A stretch of 64,000 nt of DNA from Chryseobacterium jejuense (GTDB lineage Bacteria; Bacteroidota; Bacteroidia; Flavobacteriales; Weeksellaceae): positions 1 to 64,000 of the forward strand of contig NZ_FNEG01000009.1 in assembly GCF_900100075.1 (NCBI RefSeq). Direction: 5' to 3'. The position numbers were made by a program, and so were the translations under genes. The notes under the pieces were generated by a model that saw nothing but the letters and a program-made list of their open reading frames with translations, ran no database searches and had not been told where the DNA came from. The stretch's first letter is position 1, and every line of letters starts with the position of its first letter. Positions 41,998 to 51,820 of this stretch are shown piece by piece.

Positions 41998-42123
41998 TTA
42001 GCTGACCCACGTATATAAGCACCTTTTTTCCACAATTTCACTATCATAAGCACACACTATCCCTGCCGGCTCTTGTCCGAACAATGTTGAATACTGATTG
42101 AGTATGTTGCGTAATTGTTTCAT
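41998..42123 (-). CDS. 41-residue small protein
   Basis: MKQLRNILNQYSTLFGQ followed by PAGIVCAYDSEIVEKRC and a WVS end. A plausible promoter (TTACTTTG near 42195) lies upstream and a terminator downstream, so it is a monocistronic unit. The AYD-x-x-I core and Cys resemble the 42-residue protein at 42512, suggesting a small paralogous family. Function unknown; no membrane segment. Confidence 0.5.
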   Translation of the reverse strand: MKQLRNILNQYSTLFGQEPAGIVCAYDSEIVEKRCLYTWVS

Positions 42124-42456
42124 TTTATTTTTGTTTTGCTTTTAAATTATTTTTTGTTGAATCCTGAAAACCTGTTGCTTTCAATTTTCGGTTGCAAAGT
42201 AAATATGATTTTTTTTAACCTGCAAATAAATTTTAAAGTTAAGTTATTGAAAATCAATTAAATAAATCTTGATTTTGGAGTGAGTGATTTCTGTCCGCAA
42301 TATTTTGCAGATATCTTAATTACCTAAATGACTGTCTCTCATTGGGTTGTCTATCACTCTATTTTATTGTATTAAAGTTGCATTGTTTATTAAAAAATTT
42401 TCATGTTTATGGTTATTTTTTTTCATTCTAAATAATTTCTGACCTAAAAAACAAAA
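42124..42456. other. Promoter region of the 41-codon gene
   Basis: On the minus strand TTG, 19 bp, then TTACTTTG near 42195-42202 fits a promoter. The remaining AT-rich sequence shows no gene. Confidence 0.45.
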
Positions 42457-42480
42457 AACGCCTCGATTTTTCGAGACGTT
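42457..42480 (-). terminator. Terminator of the 42-codon gene
   Basis: AACGTCTCGA pairs with TCGAGGCGTT; T run on the minus strand. Confidence 0.85.
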
Positions 42481-42511
42481 TCTGCAGTATTTTGATTAAA
42501 TTTTTACGGGT

Positions 42512-42640
42512 TTACAGTAAATAATTTCCAAAGTCAGCACATTTCGCCTCTTTCCATATCGTTCCATCATATGCTAATAATCCCAGTTTTGATGGGCTTT
42601 CGCATAGTTCTGCATTGATATGTGCTCTTTGTATTGTCAT
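42512..42640 (-). CDS. 42-residue small protein
   Basis: Starts at the ATG at 42640 (MTIQRAHINAELCESPSK) and ends FGNYLL. It has its own -7 box (TATCTTTG, 42653-42660) and terminator. LLAYDGTIWKEAKC aligns with VCAYDSEIVEKRC of the 41-residue protein. The longer frame upstream is only a shadow of the plus-strand tRNA-like gene. Confidence 0.5.
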   Translation of the reverse strand: MTIQRAHINAELCESPSKLGLLAYDGTIWKEAKCADFGNYLL

Positions 42641-42652
42641 AATTTTCTGGTG

Positions 42653-42660
42653 CAAAGATA
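42653..42660 (-). promoter_or_regulatory. -7 box of the 42-codon gene
   Basis: TATCTTTG on the minus strand, 13 bp before the ATG, with a TTG 18 bp further upstream. Confidence 0.65.
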
Positions 42661-42708
42661 TGAAAAATTGTTTTTCAACAAGGAAAACAATACTTTTGTT
42701 CACCAACA

Positions 42709-42780
42709 AGGGGGATAGTTTAACTGGAAAAACACTACACTGATAACGTTGAAATTGGAGGTTCGAATCCTCCTCTCCCA
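42709..42780 (+). tRNA. Degenerate tRNA-like, Ile(GAU)-type loop
   Basis: D stem GTTT/AAAC and T arm GGAGG-TTCGAAT-CCTCC are good, the acceptor is AGGGGGA/TCTCCCA with one mismatch. The anticodon loop CTGATAA (GAU) sits on a weak stem with two mismatches. It is directly upstream of the SDR gene, so it may be a leader element or a decayed tRNA. Confidence 0.55.
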
Positions 42781-42792
42781 CAAAATTATATT

Positions 42793-44169
42793 ATGGAGCA
42801 ATATCCATTCAGTAATGAAGAATGGGAAACCTGTTTAAAGGTTCTAGAAGCACTTCAGAAAAACCCATTGCATAATCCCGATAACCAACGTTTCAAAACT
42901 CTGATCTCCTCTATTCGTAAAAAGGCTCAGAAGAATATCCGTAAAAATCCTGAGGAATATAGAGACAATCAAGAACTACATTTTAGAAATCCGGATCTCG
43001 AAATTCTTAAAAAACCAACTATCGTAGGTAAAGCACTGGAAAATAAAACTTTATATTCACATACTAAAGAACAATCTCAATCTTATCCATTACTGCAAAA
43101 ACCTCAATTATGTTATTGCTGTCATCAACCATATCATCAAGTTCATTTTTTTTATCATAAACTCTGTCCTGCTTGTGCGGATGTAAATTATAAAAATAGA
43201 GATCTAGCTTATGATTTCAATGACCAGACTGTAATTATCACTGGCGGAAGGGTAAAAATCGGATATGCTGTGGCTTTAAAATTTTTAAGAAGCGGGGCGA
43301 AAGTTATTGTTACTTCAAGGTTTCCAGCACTGGCATTTGAACAGTTTCAGAAAGAAGAGGACTATGAAACCTGGAAGGAGTATCTTTTTCTCTATGGTTT
43401 GGACTTAAGAAATATCAGATCAGTTCAGGAATTTACAGAATATTGTTACAATAATTTTGGAAGTATTGAAATTCTGATCAACAATGCTGCTCAAACCATC
43501 AAATACGACGCAGAATATTATCAACCATTACAATTGAAAGAAAAGCTTCTTTTATCTCATGAACAATATCATCTGATTGAAAATAAAACTCCTGTGAATA
43601 AAGAAGAGAATGATCTTTTAAGTTTATCTCATCCTGGATTGGAAGGCGCTGTTAACAGATTTGGACAACCAAAAGATTCTAGAGATAAAAACAGCTGGAA
43701 TTCCCTGATGGACGAAATAGGAACTGAGGAACTTCTCGAAGTAAACCTCATCAATCACATTTCACCTTATCTGCTGATCTCCACATTGAAACCTCTGATG
43801 AAAAAAAGTAGTGTTGAAAACAAACATATCATCAATGTGACTTCCACGGAAGGGCAATTCAGCTATAAAAGTAAAAATGAATTCCATCCACATACAAATA
43901 TGACTAAAGCAGCTTTGAATATGCTCACGAAAACTTCTGCCTCTGATTTTGTAAAGGACAGGATATTCATGAATGCCGTAGATGTAGGATGGATTTCAAC
44001 TGGAGCCATAGAAATCAAAAGAGAAAGACTTTTTGAAAAAACAAGAATTCCACCTTTGGATCCTGTAGATGGAGCCATGCGGATCTTTCATCCAATAGTA
44101 CAGATCAATGAAGGAAATCAAAAACTTTATGGAAAGCTTTTAAAAAATTATCAGGAAACAGAATGGTAG
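42793..44169 (+). CDS. SDR-fold protein with N-terminal zinc-ribbon-like domain
   Basis: 458 residues. The first ~140 residues contain CYCC (near 112) and CPAC (near 129), a likely zinc site. The Rossmann part starts QTVIITGGRVKIGYAVALKF. The catalytic Ser is in NVTSTEGQF, but the usual YxxxK reads TNMTK, so the Tyr is replaced by Thr. Oxidoreductase activity is therefore doubtful; a binding or regulatory role is possible. Placed just outside the tRNA array and preceded by a tRNA-like element. Confidence 0.75.
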   Translation: MEQYPFSNEEWETCLKVLEALQKNPLHNPDNQRFKTLISSIRKKAQKNIRKNPEEYRDNQELHFRNPDLEILKKPTIVGKALENKTLYSHTKEQSQSYPLLQKPQLCYCCHQPYHQVHFFYHKLCPACADVNYKNRDLAYDFNDQTVIITGGRVKIGYAVALKFLRSGAKVIVTSRFPALAFEQFQKEEDYETWKEYLFLYGLDLRNIRSVQEFTEYCYNNFGSIEILINNAAQTIKYDAEYYQPLQLKEKLLLSHEQYHLIENKTPVNKEENDLLSLSHPGLEGAVNRFGQPKDSRDKNSWNSLMDEIGTEELLEVNLINHISPYLLISTLKPLMKKSSVENKHIINVTSTEGQFSYKSKNEFHPHTNMTKAALNMLTKTSASDFVKDRIFMNAVDVGWISTGAIEIKRERLFEKTRIPPLDPVDGAMRIFHPIVQINEGNQKLYGKLLKNYQETEW

Positions 44170-44255
44170 GAAGGCTGGGCGTTATTGGGAGGATTACAAT
44201 AAATTAGATTTTTAATAACTTTCATTCATGAGAGGATCAATACTTCCCTTCACAT

Positions 44256-45281
44256 TTAATGATTAAACATTTTATTTCTTCCGGTTTTAAATCTCGAAAT
44301 ATCTTTCAGGATCACTTCATCGTTAGGATTAAAATGCTTCAGCTCGTTTACGATTTCTGAGCGGCTTTCTACTTTTTCAGCAACAATCTCGTAAGCGATC
44401 TTTCGTGTAACCGACTGCAATTTCGGATCTTTTTTAAACTCATGTTTCATGGCTTCCAGATAGATCATCTTTTTGTGAGCAGGAATTCTTTCATAGATGT
44501 TCTGTATTTCTGTCTCCAGTTTTTTAACATCAAAAATGTTTGCAAAGTAGTTATTCAAACAGTTGAAAGCATCTTTATCTTCTTCCCAGCCCTTTAATAA
44601 TACTTTTTGACCCTCTTCAGGCTTTTCCATTTTCTTCCGGTACACCAGCGAAGCTTTCACCATCTGACTATTGGTGGTATAGTCGCCTGCAACCATCTGG
44701 TAGTAGATATGAGCATTTTTCAAATCATTGATTTCCTTGTACAGATCTCCCACTTTTTCTTTCTGCTCCATTTCTTTGTACAGATCAATAGCTTTTTTGT
44801 ATTGCTTTGCTTTTTCGTAACAATGGGCGGCATCAGATTTATTTTTTAATTTTTTAAGGTATACTGCAGCGGCTTCGTTATAAAATCCTCCATCTTCCAG
44901 TGTCTTTGCTCCTCTGTAATAATCCTGTAACAGGTTCATATAGACTTTTGCTGCTTTTTTATAGTCTTTTTCTTCTATATATTTTTGGGCAAGATCCTCA
45001 TATTTGCTTCTGATCCTATCAAACAATGAGTTTTCCAGATAGAAGTTTCCTCCTGCTGCGCCTCCTCTTCTTGAATTCTGTTTATTTTGTTCTTTATCTT
45101 TTAAGGAAGCAATCACCATAAGGATGATAAATGCTACTATCAGAAAAATAGCTAAAGTCCCGACAACACTCCAAAAGCTTTCATGGAAAAGCTGGGCTAC
45201 GATTCCGATAATCTTAAACATGGCTAACAGAACAAAGGCAGCCATAAATTTGTCTATAAATTTCTGTTTATTCATCATCAT
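44256..45281 (-). CDS. Membrane-anchored TPR protein of the MoxR-vWA system
   Basis: 341 residues with two N-terminal membrane segments (residues ~10-30 and 37-62), a basic linker, then TPR-like helical repeats from about residue 95. Last gene of the six-gene overlapping operon; overlaps the upstream gene by 14 bp. Likely a membrane scaffold. Confidence 0.72.
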   Translation of the reverse strand: MMMNKQKFIDKFMAAFVLLAMFKIIGIVAQLFHESFWSVVGTLAIFLIVAFIILMVIASLKDKEQNKQNSRRGGAAGGNFYLENSLFDRIRSKYEDLAQKYIEEKDYKKAAKVYMNLLQDYYRGAKTLEDGGFYNEAAAVYLKKLKNKSDAAHCYEKAKQYKKAIDLYKEMEQKEKVGDLYKEINDLKNAHIYYQMVAGDYTTNSQMVKASLVYRKKMEKPEEGQKVLLKGWEEDKDAFNCLNNYFANIFDVKKLETEIQNIYERIPAHKKMIYLEAMKHEFKKDPKLQSVTRKIAYEIVAEKVESRSEIVNELKHFNPNDEVILKDISRFKTGRNKMFNH

Positions 45282-46965
45282 CGGATTTTAAAATGGTTTT
45301 ATCATCTCTGAACAAACGGTAAAGCAACAACATCACTCCGATAGCCAATATCCACACAAACCAGTTGTAACCAAACATCTTGACCAAGGGATAAAACAGA
45401 TATACCAACATGGCTACCAGAATAAGGGTCAAGAGAAATTTCACCCAACCCGGAACATTATCTCCACCCAGATTTAATGATTTATTTTTAAACAGGAAGG
45501 AATATAATCCAACCCCGGCAATCATCAGAATCACCATATACACAATATCTGAAACAGGAGTGTCTTTTTTGAATGAATTATTACCGGATTCTACTCCTTT
45601 TACTTTTGAATCTTTGATGGTAGACGGAGGTTCCATATCAGCCATATCAATAGTTCCGTACAGTTTTCCTAAGGAATCCTGCATTAATACCTGTTTTCTT
45701 TTTAGAAGATATTTCACAACCTCTCCGTTTACAGGTTTTCCTTTGGTATATTGCTTTAAAGAGTCTGAAATTTTACGTTTCAGCACTTCACTTCTCTCCT
45801 GAATATGTCTGGTGATTCTCTTGGTATAAATTATTTTAAGTGAATCTCTGCTTTGCTGCTCATTATTATTAAGCTTCTGAATATCGTGGCTTATTTCATG
45901 AACATTCCTTCCCCCTTTCTTCTTATATTCTTCTTTTTGTTTTTCCGTTTTACTTTCCTGAAGGCCTGCATTCAAAAGTTCATTGGAGAGGTTTTTCCTT
46001 TTATTGTAATACAAGGAATCTATCTTCTGATCTATTTCAGAGACTCCTGAGTGAAAAGCAATCATATCTGAAGGTGCTTTTACTGCATCTTTTACAATCT
46101 TTCCTGAAGAAACAGTATTTTCTTCCTGAAGCGTTTTATCTTCAGACGGCAAGGCTATTTTTAAAACAATTGCAACCACAATAACAGCCCAAAATATTCT
46201 ACGGAAATTTCTTGTACTCTTACTTTCCTGTTTGCTATTAGAACTTCCTCCGAATAAACCTTCCAGCCAGGTAAATTTACCAAACCCATCTCCTCTGGAG
46301 GTTCCCATGATATCTAAAGGAACGCCCAATTCTATAGCTCTTTCAGGATATTTTTCTATGTATTTTAAATATTTTTCAATTTCTTTTTTGTTTCCGGCCA
46401 TTACTTTCTTCAGGTCAAACGGCAGGTTGTTCATCCACTCTTCTTCGGTTTGCGGTTTCTGTAATGCTTCGAGCATCTTTTCATCATCCATTTCCACCGT
46501 ATAGCTTTCTATGGTCTGAGGGATTTTAACACCATTCGAAGGCTTTCTTACCGTTTTTTCTATTTTCCCTGGCTCCAGAATCAATTCGATCCAATCAATT
46601 TGTTCTGATAATTTTACCAATCCAAATTCAGGGTGCATGATTAGAAAATCTGAATCTATTGTACTCCAGTCTTCTGGGTTAATTTTTGGATAAAACGTTG
46701 TATTTTCCGGAATAAACAATTTGTTATCCACCCATTGGAAATAAGCATTTTTTCCAACTTCCTGAGGAGCATGATCGTTGAACACAAGAAAGCATCCATA
46801 CAGTACATTGGGACTATTAGCCGGAACAGCATAACATTTTATCTGCGTAAGGCTGATTCCTAAGGTTTCCATTTCCTGAAGCCATACCATGGGTGAAGAA
46901 CCTTTTATTAAAAGTCCTCTTTTAGGGTATATATTTTTCGGGAAAGGTTTTATTCTAAGCTCCAT
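45268..46965 (-). CDS. bpX6-like protein with C-terminal membrane domain
   Basis: 565 residues. The N-terminal ~250 residues resemble the bpX6 domain of MoxR-vWA-beta-propeller ternary systems. A long charged helical stretch follows, then membrane segments near residues 255 and 465-550. Overlaps its neighbours by 11 and 14 bp. Function in the system unknown. Confidence 0.65.
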   Translation of the reverse strand: MELRIKPFPKNIYPKRGLLIKGSSPMVWLQEMETLGISLTQIKCYAVPANSPNVLYGCFLVFNDHAPQEVGKNAYFQWVDNKLFIPENTTFYPKINPEDWSTIDSDFLIMHPEFGLVKLSEQIDWIELILEPGKIEKTVRKPSNGVKIPQTIESYTVEMDDEKMLEALQKPQTEEEWMNNLPFDLKKVMAGNKKEIEKYLKYIEKYPERAIELGVPLDIMGTSRGDGFGKFTWLEGLFGGSSNSKQESKSTRNFRRIFWAVIVVAIVLKIALPSEDKTLQEENTVSSGKIVKDAVKAPSDMIAFHSGVSEIDQKIDSLYYNKRKNLSNELLNAGLQESKTEKQKEEYKKKGGRNVHEISHDIQKLNNNEQQSRDSLKIIYTKRITRHIQERSEVLKRKISDSLKQYTKGKPVNGEVVKYLLKRKQVLMQDSLGKLYGTIDMADMEPPSTIKDSKVKGVESGNNSFKKDTPVSDIVYMVILMIAGVGLYSFLFKNKSLNLGGDNVPGWVKFLLTLILVAMLVYLFYPLVKMFGYNWFVWILAIGVMLLLYRLFRDDKTILKSDDDE

Positions 46966-49333
46966 AATCCAAAATCTGCTCTATAAACGGCTTTACATAT
47001 TGATTATACATTTCTTCCATAGTTCTCACCTTCAATAGGGTCTGTTCTGGAAGGTAATATTCTGACCCACCAAATTCTGTATGAGTAGCCAGCGCAAGGA
47101 ATCCATAGGAAGTGGTGGGCATATAAAACTCTTCAATTCCTTTGTTACTGCTCCTGAATGTTAGTATTCCGCGGGAATCTGCAATGACTTCACTGCCATC
47201 CGGGAAGGTATATTTATTTTTATTCTGTTCTGCAAAAATTTTGATATCAAATCTGTTTTTATAAAGGTTCAGTGTGTTTTCATATACACTGCTTATTTCA
47301 TATCCGGAAAAGACCAGATTATCATGGGCATTGATCCCAATTTTATTGAAATTTCCGATGATTTTTAAGCCACTTCGGTTCAGTTTAGCTACTTCAGCAT
47401 TTACTTTTGTAGTGTTTTTATCTATATCATCATAGGTATTATCCAAAGGCTCTACAGAAGTATTTCCTTCAATATTTATTTTATACAGTAAAGGATTATC
47501 GAACTGATGAAGATAAAAGCTCTTTCCAAAATAGATCAGTTCATAGGCTTCCGGAATATTCAATCCGGTGATATTCTGCTCAGAATATTCTCTTGTATTC
47601 AAGTTAAGTTTTGATACTAACTTTTTAGCCGGCTGATATTGGCAGAGAATAAAATGCTTCTGCTTATTTATTGCCAGCATAAACTGTCCGGCTGGCTTTA
47701 CGGAAACATCCTCAATCATCACTTCACAGCCATGATAGGTTTTATAATAATCATAGGAATTTCTGTCGTAATAATTGTCGGAAAGATAGGTTTTCAACAA
47801 TTGTTTTTTTGAACTCAGGATAAAAAACTCGCCTTCGTATAAAAACTGGGCAATCTGATTAACAGGCGTTGGAAACAGAATCGGATAATTCAATGGAAGG
47901 TCTGTTCTCTTTCCATTTAAATTGATTTCTGCTCTTTTTTGCTGTGGTGGATTAGCCCATAATTCCTGAAGAGGAAGCTTTATTTTTTGGATATGCTTTC
48001 TTGCTCCTTGATGATGTTTATAAAAATTAATTTCTCCATCTGAAGTAGTAGCTACTAAAAATTTAAGCCGGTCTCTATTCTGATGAACTATTCTCTGGAT
48101 TTTTTCATCTTCAAGATTCTCCTGATGGGTAATGAAAAATACTTCAATATCTTTTTGAGGATAGTCTTCATTAAAAAACTTTTCCAGTGCTTCAGAAACT
48201 TCCAGCACAGGGCTAACCTGGTTGAGGTTTTCAATCACACTTTCCACTTTATTCAGAGAAATAGAAACGGCAGCCTGCCCCAAAGCTATAACTTTACATT
48301 CTGAATGGGCTTTGGGATGTTTAATCACTGCAATAGCGGATGCAAAGGCCAATACTTTTGGCGTTCCCCAGTTTCTGAGGGAAGTATCAATCAGTATAAT
48401 TCTTTCAAAAATATTTTCTTCAGGCGGTATTTCTCTCTGAATGTATAAGGCTTCATTATTGGCTACACGGTTCATGAATACATCATCTTCATTTGCAAAT
48501 TCTGATAAAAGCATTCTATGAAAGTCTCCTTTATTGGTCATATCAGAAATTCCTCCAATGGGCTGTTCTCCAGGAGAAAGGTGGCGCATTGGAATTTTAA
48601 GCCCACTCCAAATTCTTTTGATAAGGCTTCCTACCTGGAATGTTTTGGGCTCTTCAATGAGTTCTCTGATAAAATCTTTATTGGTATCCGCTGTAGCATA
48701 TTCTTCTACCACCTCATCATTCAGTTCCGGTTCTTCAATTAAACCCTTCATAGCATCAATGATGGATTGCGTAGTTGGGAACCTCTCATTAAGGTTCAGC
48801 GCTTTTAAGTCTCTGTTTAAAACACTTTGTTTAGCTGGTTGTTTTTCTGCACAGACAGAAAGTTCATGAGCTCTTTTATGATAAATTCTCAGATTGAATT
48901 CAGAAGTAACAGAAGATATTCTGTTAGGGCTGTCTTTAAATATAGTTTGCAGCAGTACAATCTTGTTCTGCTTTTGTTTGTAAACTTTAGGAAGTGCTTT
49001 TATTTTTTCGAGAAATTGAATTTCACTTTCTGCATTGAATTCAAAGTTATCAATACTATAAAGTTTTGTAGTATGTCTTAAAGGACCAGCAAAATCTGTA
49101 TAGCCTTCCTGCATCGCATATAAAACCATTAGTAAAGCTCCAAACGGCGGCCATCCCTGTGGCTGAAGTTCTTTAAGAATTTCTATCAAATAAGGTCTAT
49201 AAGCAATGGCTCCTACTCCTGGGATGGAGAGGAGATTGTTTTCATGATACCCGGAATCTCCGGGCACATCTTCATCGGTTTTCCATTCCCAGAAATAGTT
49301 TTCATAGGACTGGAGATATACCTTTAATTCCAT
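46955..49333 (-). CDS. vWA and beta-propeller protein of the ternary system
   Basis: 792 residues. A vWA-like core around residues 310-420 (IILIDTSLRNWGTPKVLAFA) has a degenerate MIDAS (DTSLR). The second half is rich in beta strands with repeated short units (LPLNYPILFPTPVNQIAQFL and similar), as expected for a beta propeller. Such proteins occur with MoxR ATPases. Overlaps its neighbours by 10-11 bp. Confidence 0.68.
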   Translation of the reverse strand: MELKVYLQSYENYFWEWKTDEDVPGDSGYHENNLLSIPGVGAIAYRPYLIEILKELQPQGWPPFGALLMVLYAMQEGYTDFAGPLRHTTKLYSIDNFEFNAESEIQFLEKIKALPKVYKQKQNKIVLLQTIFKDSPNRISSVTSEFNLRIYHKRAHELSVCAEKQPAKQSVLNRDLKALNLNERFPTTQSIIDAMKGLIEEPELNDEVVEEYATADTNKDFIRELIEEPKTFQVGSLIKRIWSGLKIPMRHLSPGEQPIGGISDMTNKGDFHRMLLSEFANEDDVFMNRVANNEALYIQREIPPEENIFERIILIDTSLRNWGTPKVLAFASAIAVIKHPKAHSECKVIALGQAAVSISLNKVESVIENLNQVSPVLEVSEALEKFFNEDYPQKDIEVFFITHQENLEDEKIQRIVHQNRDRLKFLVATTSDGEINFYKHHQGARKHIQKIKLPLQELWANPPQQKRAEINLNGKRTDLPLNYPILFPTPVNQIAQFLYEGEFFILSSKKQLLKTYLSDNYYDRNSYDYYKTYHGCEVMIEDVSVKPAGQFMLAINKQKHFILCQYQPAKKLVSKLNLNTREYSEQNITGLNIPEAYELIYFGKSFYLHQFDNPLLYKINIEGNTSVEPLDNTYDDIDKNTTKVNAEVAKLNRSGLKIIGNFNKIGINAHDNLVFSGYEISSVYENTLNLYKNRFDIKIFAEQNKNKYTFPDGSEVIADSRGILTFRSSNKGIEEFYMPTTSYGFLALATHTEFGGSEYYLPEQTLLKVRTMEEMYNQYVKPFIEQILDYGA

Positions 49334-50067
49334 TCTCTTGATTTTTCAGTAAGACGGAATGAACTTACGGACAATGGTCGGAAATCTGTTTTCTTTATGG
49401 CAAGATAATTTCCGTTCTCATCCCATAACAGCCATTCATCTGACGCTTTATTATATTTCTGTTGTAAAAATGTACTCAAATTTTTAAACTCAAAATCAAA
49501 ACCGGAAGGCAAAAGATGGCCATCTTTCATCCAATACGTTTTTCCCAGCAGGCTTAATAGCGGAGTTCCTACAAAAAGAGCTTTATCTTCTATCACAATC
49601 CATTCTATTTTTTCCAGTCTGAATTTCGGAAATGCAACAATGCTCTCCTTACTATCATTAATACTACTTAGCAAAGCAATAACTGGATGTTCTTCATTAC
49701 TTTCCTTTAGCCTGATCTGAACTTTTTCATCAATTCCGAAATAGTTTTGATTGGAGGCCGGGAAAGTAAGACGTAATGCCTTATCAATCGGCAGCCACAG
49801 CAATGCTGTTCTTACTTTTTTACTGGGAACCAGAGCCTCTTTTTTAAATAAAAGACCATCCCGAAGTTCATACAGCAAGAAATTAGGCAATTGATGAAGT
49901 TCTGAGGCTGATGCCTGCTCATCTGTAAAGCCTTTGAGCCATATGGTTTCATCATCCGTTGCGATCTGAACATTCTTCCAGTCCCGGATAGAGCCCAGAT
50001 AGTCTTCATCGGAACGGGGAAGTTCTGCCCAGAATTCTTTTATATTGTCTGAAGAATTTTCTGCCAT
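49324..50067 (-). CDS. bpX-type protein of the MoxR-vWA system
   Basis: 247 residues, all-beta looking, with a repeated W/L pattern. I assign it to the bpX components by position between MoxR and the propeller protein and by overall form; the exact domain cannot be fixed by eye. Overlaps MoxR by 28 bp. Confidence 0.55.
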   Translation of the reverse strand: MAENSSDNIKEFWAELPRSDEDYLGSIRDWKNVQIATDDETIWLKGFTDEQASASELHQLPNFLLYELRDGLLFKKEALVPSKKVRTALLWLPIDKALRLTFPASNQNYFGIDEKVQIRLKESNEEHPVIALLSSINDSKESIVAFPKFRLEKIEWIVIEDKALFVGTPLLSLLGKTYWMKDGHLLPSGFDFEFKNLSTFLQQKYNKASDEWLLWDENGNYLAIKKTDFRPLSVSSFRLTEKSREWN

Positions 50068-51173
50068 AAGCTTTCAATTTCCTGTTGGATGTATTGCTTT
50101 TGTTCAGGATTTCGGATCCAGTCGCAGCGTGTCTGCAAGTATCTTAATTTATCTTTGATTACGTTTTGCTCCTCAAAGCTTAGTTGTCCCTGATTCCATT
50201 TATCCACAAGGATTTTCACATCCTTCATCACCTCTTCCGGATTGGGAGTTTTGTTCTGCATCGCTTGTGGATGAGAATTCGGGTGATTGTCTTTTTCAAT
50301 GGTCCGGTTGATGATTCCTTCCAGAATTTCAATTTGTTCTTCTGTATCCCAGATATGTTTTAAAACCCAAAGATCTGAAAGAACGGCTTCATTCCTTCCA
50401 CAAATCAAAGCACTTGCAGCAATCAGATTCTGAAGTTTCACCGCTCTACGATCCGAAATGGCAATTCCGGTATTTCGCAAGCTCATAATGGTATTCAGAT
50501 AAACTTCGTAAATAGGTTTTAAATCTATTGTTCTGCACAGATTCTGAAGTTCCCTGATCTCAAGGGCATGAATTTCCGGAACTTCTGTTTCTTCTTCATT
50601 TTCCAGTTTTCTTCCTGCTAAAAGTACTTGGTGTAAGAGTTCGGGGTTTACATAATCCACATTGATTCTTACTAAAAAACGGTCGAATAATGCATTTAAA
50701 GCTTCGTCTTCCGGAAGAACGTTACTGGCTCCCACGAACATTAAAGCGGGTAACTGTTTTGTTTCTTTTCCTCTTTTGAAGATCTTTTCGTTAAGAGCCA
50801 TCAAAAGTGAATTCAAAATAGCGGAATTGGCATTGAAGATCTCATCCAGAAAAACCATGGAGGCTTCCGGCATCATTCCTTCGGTATTGGTCAAAAGTTC
50901 GCCTTCTTTTAATTTTCTGATATCAAAAGGCCCGAAAATTTCATTGGGTTCAGTGAAACGGGTTAAAAGGTATTCGAAGTTCTTTCCGTCTTTTACGGTT
51001 TTTGCCAAGGTTCTTACAATGGCTGATTTTGCAGTTCCGGGAGGCCCGTATAAAAAGGCATTCTCTCTTGCTAAAAGACAGATTCCCAGTAAATCTACAA
51101 CATCATTTTTACCTACAAAAGTATCCTTGACGTAGTTAAGAACCGTATTAAGTTTATTGATATTCTGTGTCAT
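50040..51173 (-). CDS. MoxR-type AAA+ ATPase
   Basis: 377 residues. Walker A GPPGTAKSA (residues 43-51), Walker B MVFLDEIFNANSAIL, sensor FVGASNVLPED and the arginine-finger region LFDRFLVRI. MoxR ATPases are chaperone-like and activate vWA partners. Overlaps the upstream gene by 4 bp. Confidence 0.94.
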   Translation of the reverse strand: MTQNINKLNTVLNYVKDTFVGKNDVVDLLGICLLARENAFLYGPPGTAKSAIVRTLAKTVKDGKNFEYLLTRFTEPNEIFGPFDIRKLKEGELLTNTEGMMPEASMVFLDEIFNANSAILNSLLMALNEKIFKRGKETKQLPALMFVGASNVLPEDEALNALFDRFLVRINVDYVNPELLHQVLLAGRKLENEEETEVPEIHALEIRELQNLCRTIDLKPIYEVYLNTIMSLRNTGIAISDRRAVKLQNLIAASALICGRNEAVLSDLWVLKHIWDTEEQIEILEGIINRTIEKDNHPNSHPQAMQNKTPNPEEVMKDVKILVDKWNQGQLSFEEQNVIKDKLRYLQTRCDWIRNPEQKQYIQQEIESLWQKILQTI

Positions 51174-51820
51174 TGATTTTCTTGAGTTATTATTTTTAAT
51201 TCTCTCCAGAATGCTTCTTTGTGCATTCCAAATTCTGCCATAAGCAGTGCATTAATGAATGGAATTTCCGCCAGTTTATAATCTTTTTTTTCAACAATTC
51301 TTTCCAGATATAATTTCCTGTAAGTCTTGTCTCTCAACTCTTCTTCCCAGTTCACTCTGCTCAAATCAAGATCATATCCTATTCCGGAATAATGGAATTC
51401 TGTAAGGATAGCTTCAAGCATTTTAATGAGTGGGTCTTCAGGATCTGCTGAATTAAGGGCGATGATAACTTCTGGTAGGAATCTTAAACATAAGTCGGCG
51501 GACAAAATAGTAGAAACATCTCTTGTTCCTTTAAATTTCGGAATAAAATTCTCCAAATTATCAGCAGTGCTCTCTCTTATCAAATATAATTGAGCACTAT
51601 GGTACAGTACTTTTGCTGCCCAAACAGCTGCTGTTGTATTACAGGTTAACAGATCGGATAGAAATTCAAGTCTTTCTTTTTCAAACTCTGCTTCAAAATA
51701 CACTTCCGCTTCCTTTTCTTCTTTTGGGGAAATGGTTTGTATATTCGAGAAAAGAGTGATGCACTCGTTCTTCCTTAGCAAAAAGATTGTATCTAAAAAT
51801 GGTGATTTGGGTTCCATCAT
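51170..51820 (-). CDS. First component of the MoxR-vWA operon
   Basis: 216 residues, helical, acidic. I do not recognise a fold. It begins the six-gene operon and overlaps MoxR by 4 bp (ATGA). Likely one of the bpX-type accessory proteins, but this is inference from position. Confidence 0.6.
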   Translation of the reverse strand: MMEPKSPFLDTIFLLRKNECITLFSNIQTISPKEEKEAEVYFEAEFEKERLEFLSDLLTCNTTAAVWAAKVLYHSAQLYLIRESTADNLENFIPKFKGTRDVSTILSADLCLRFLPEVIIALNSADPEDPLIKMLEAILTEFHYSGIGYDLDLSRVNWEEELRDKTYRKLYLERIVEKKDYKLAEIPFINALLMAEFGMHKEAFWRELKIITQENQ

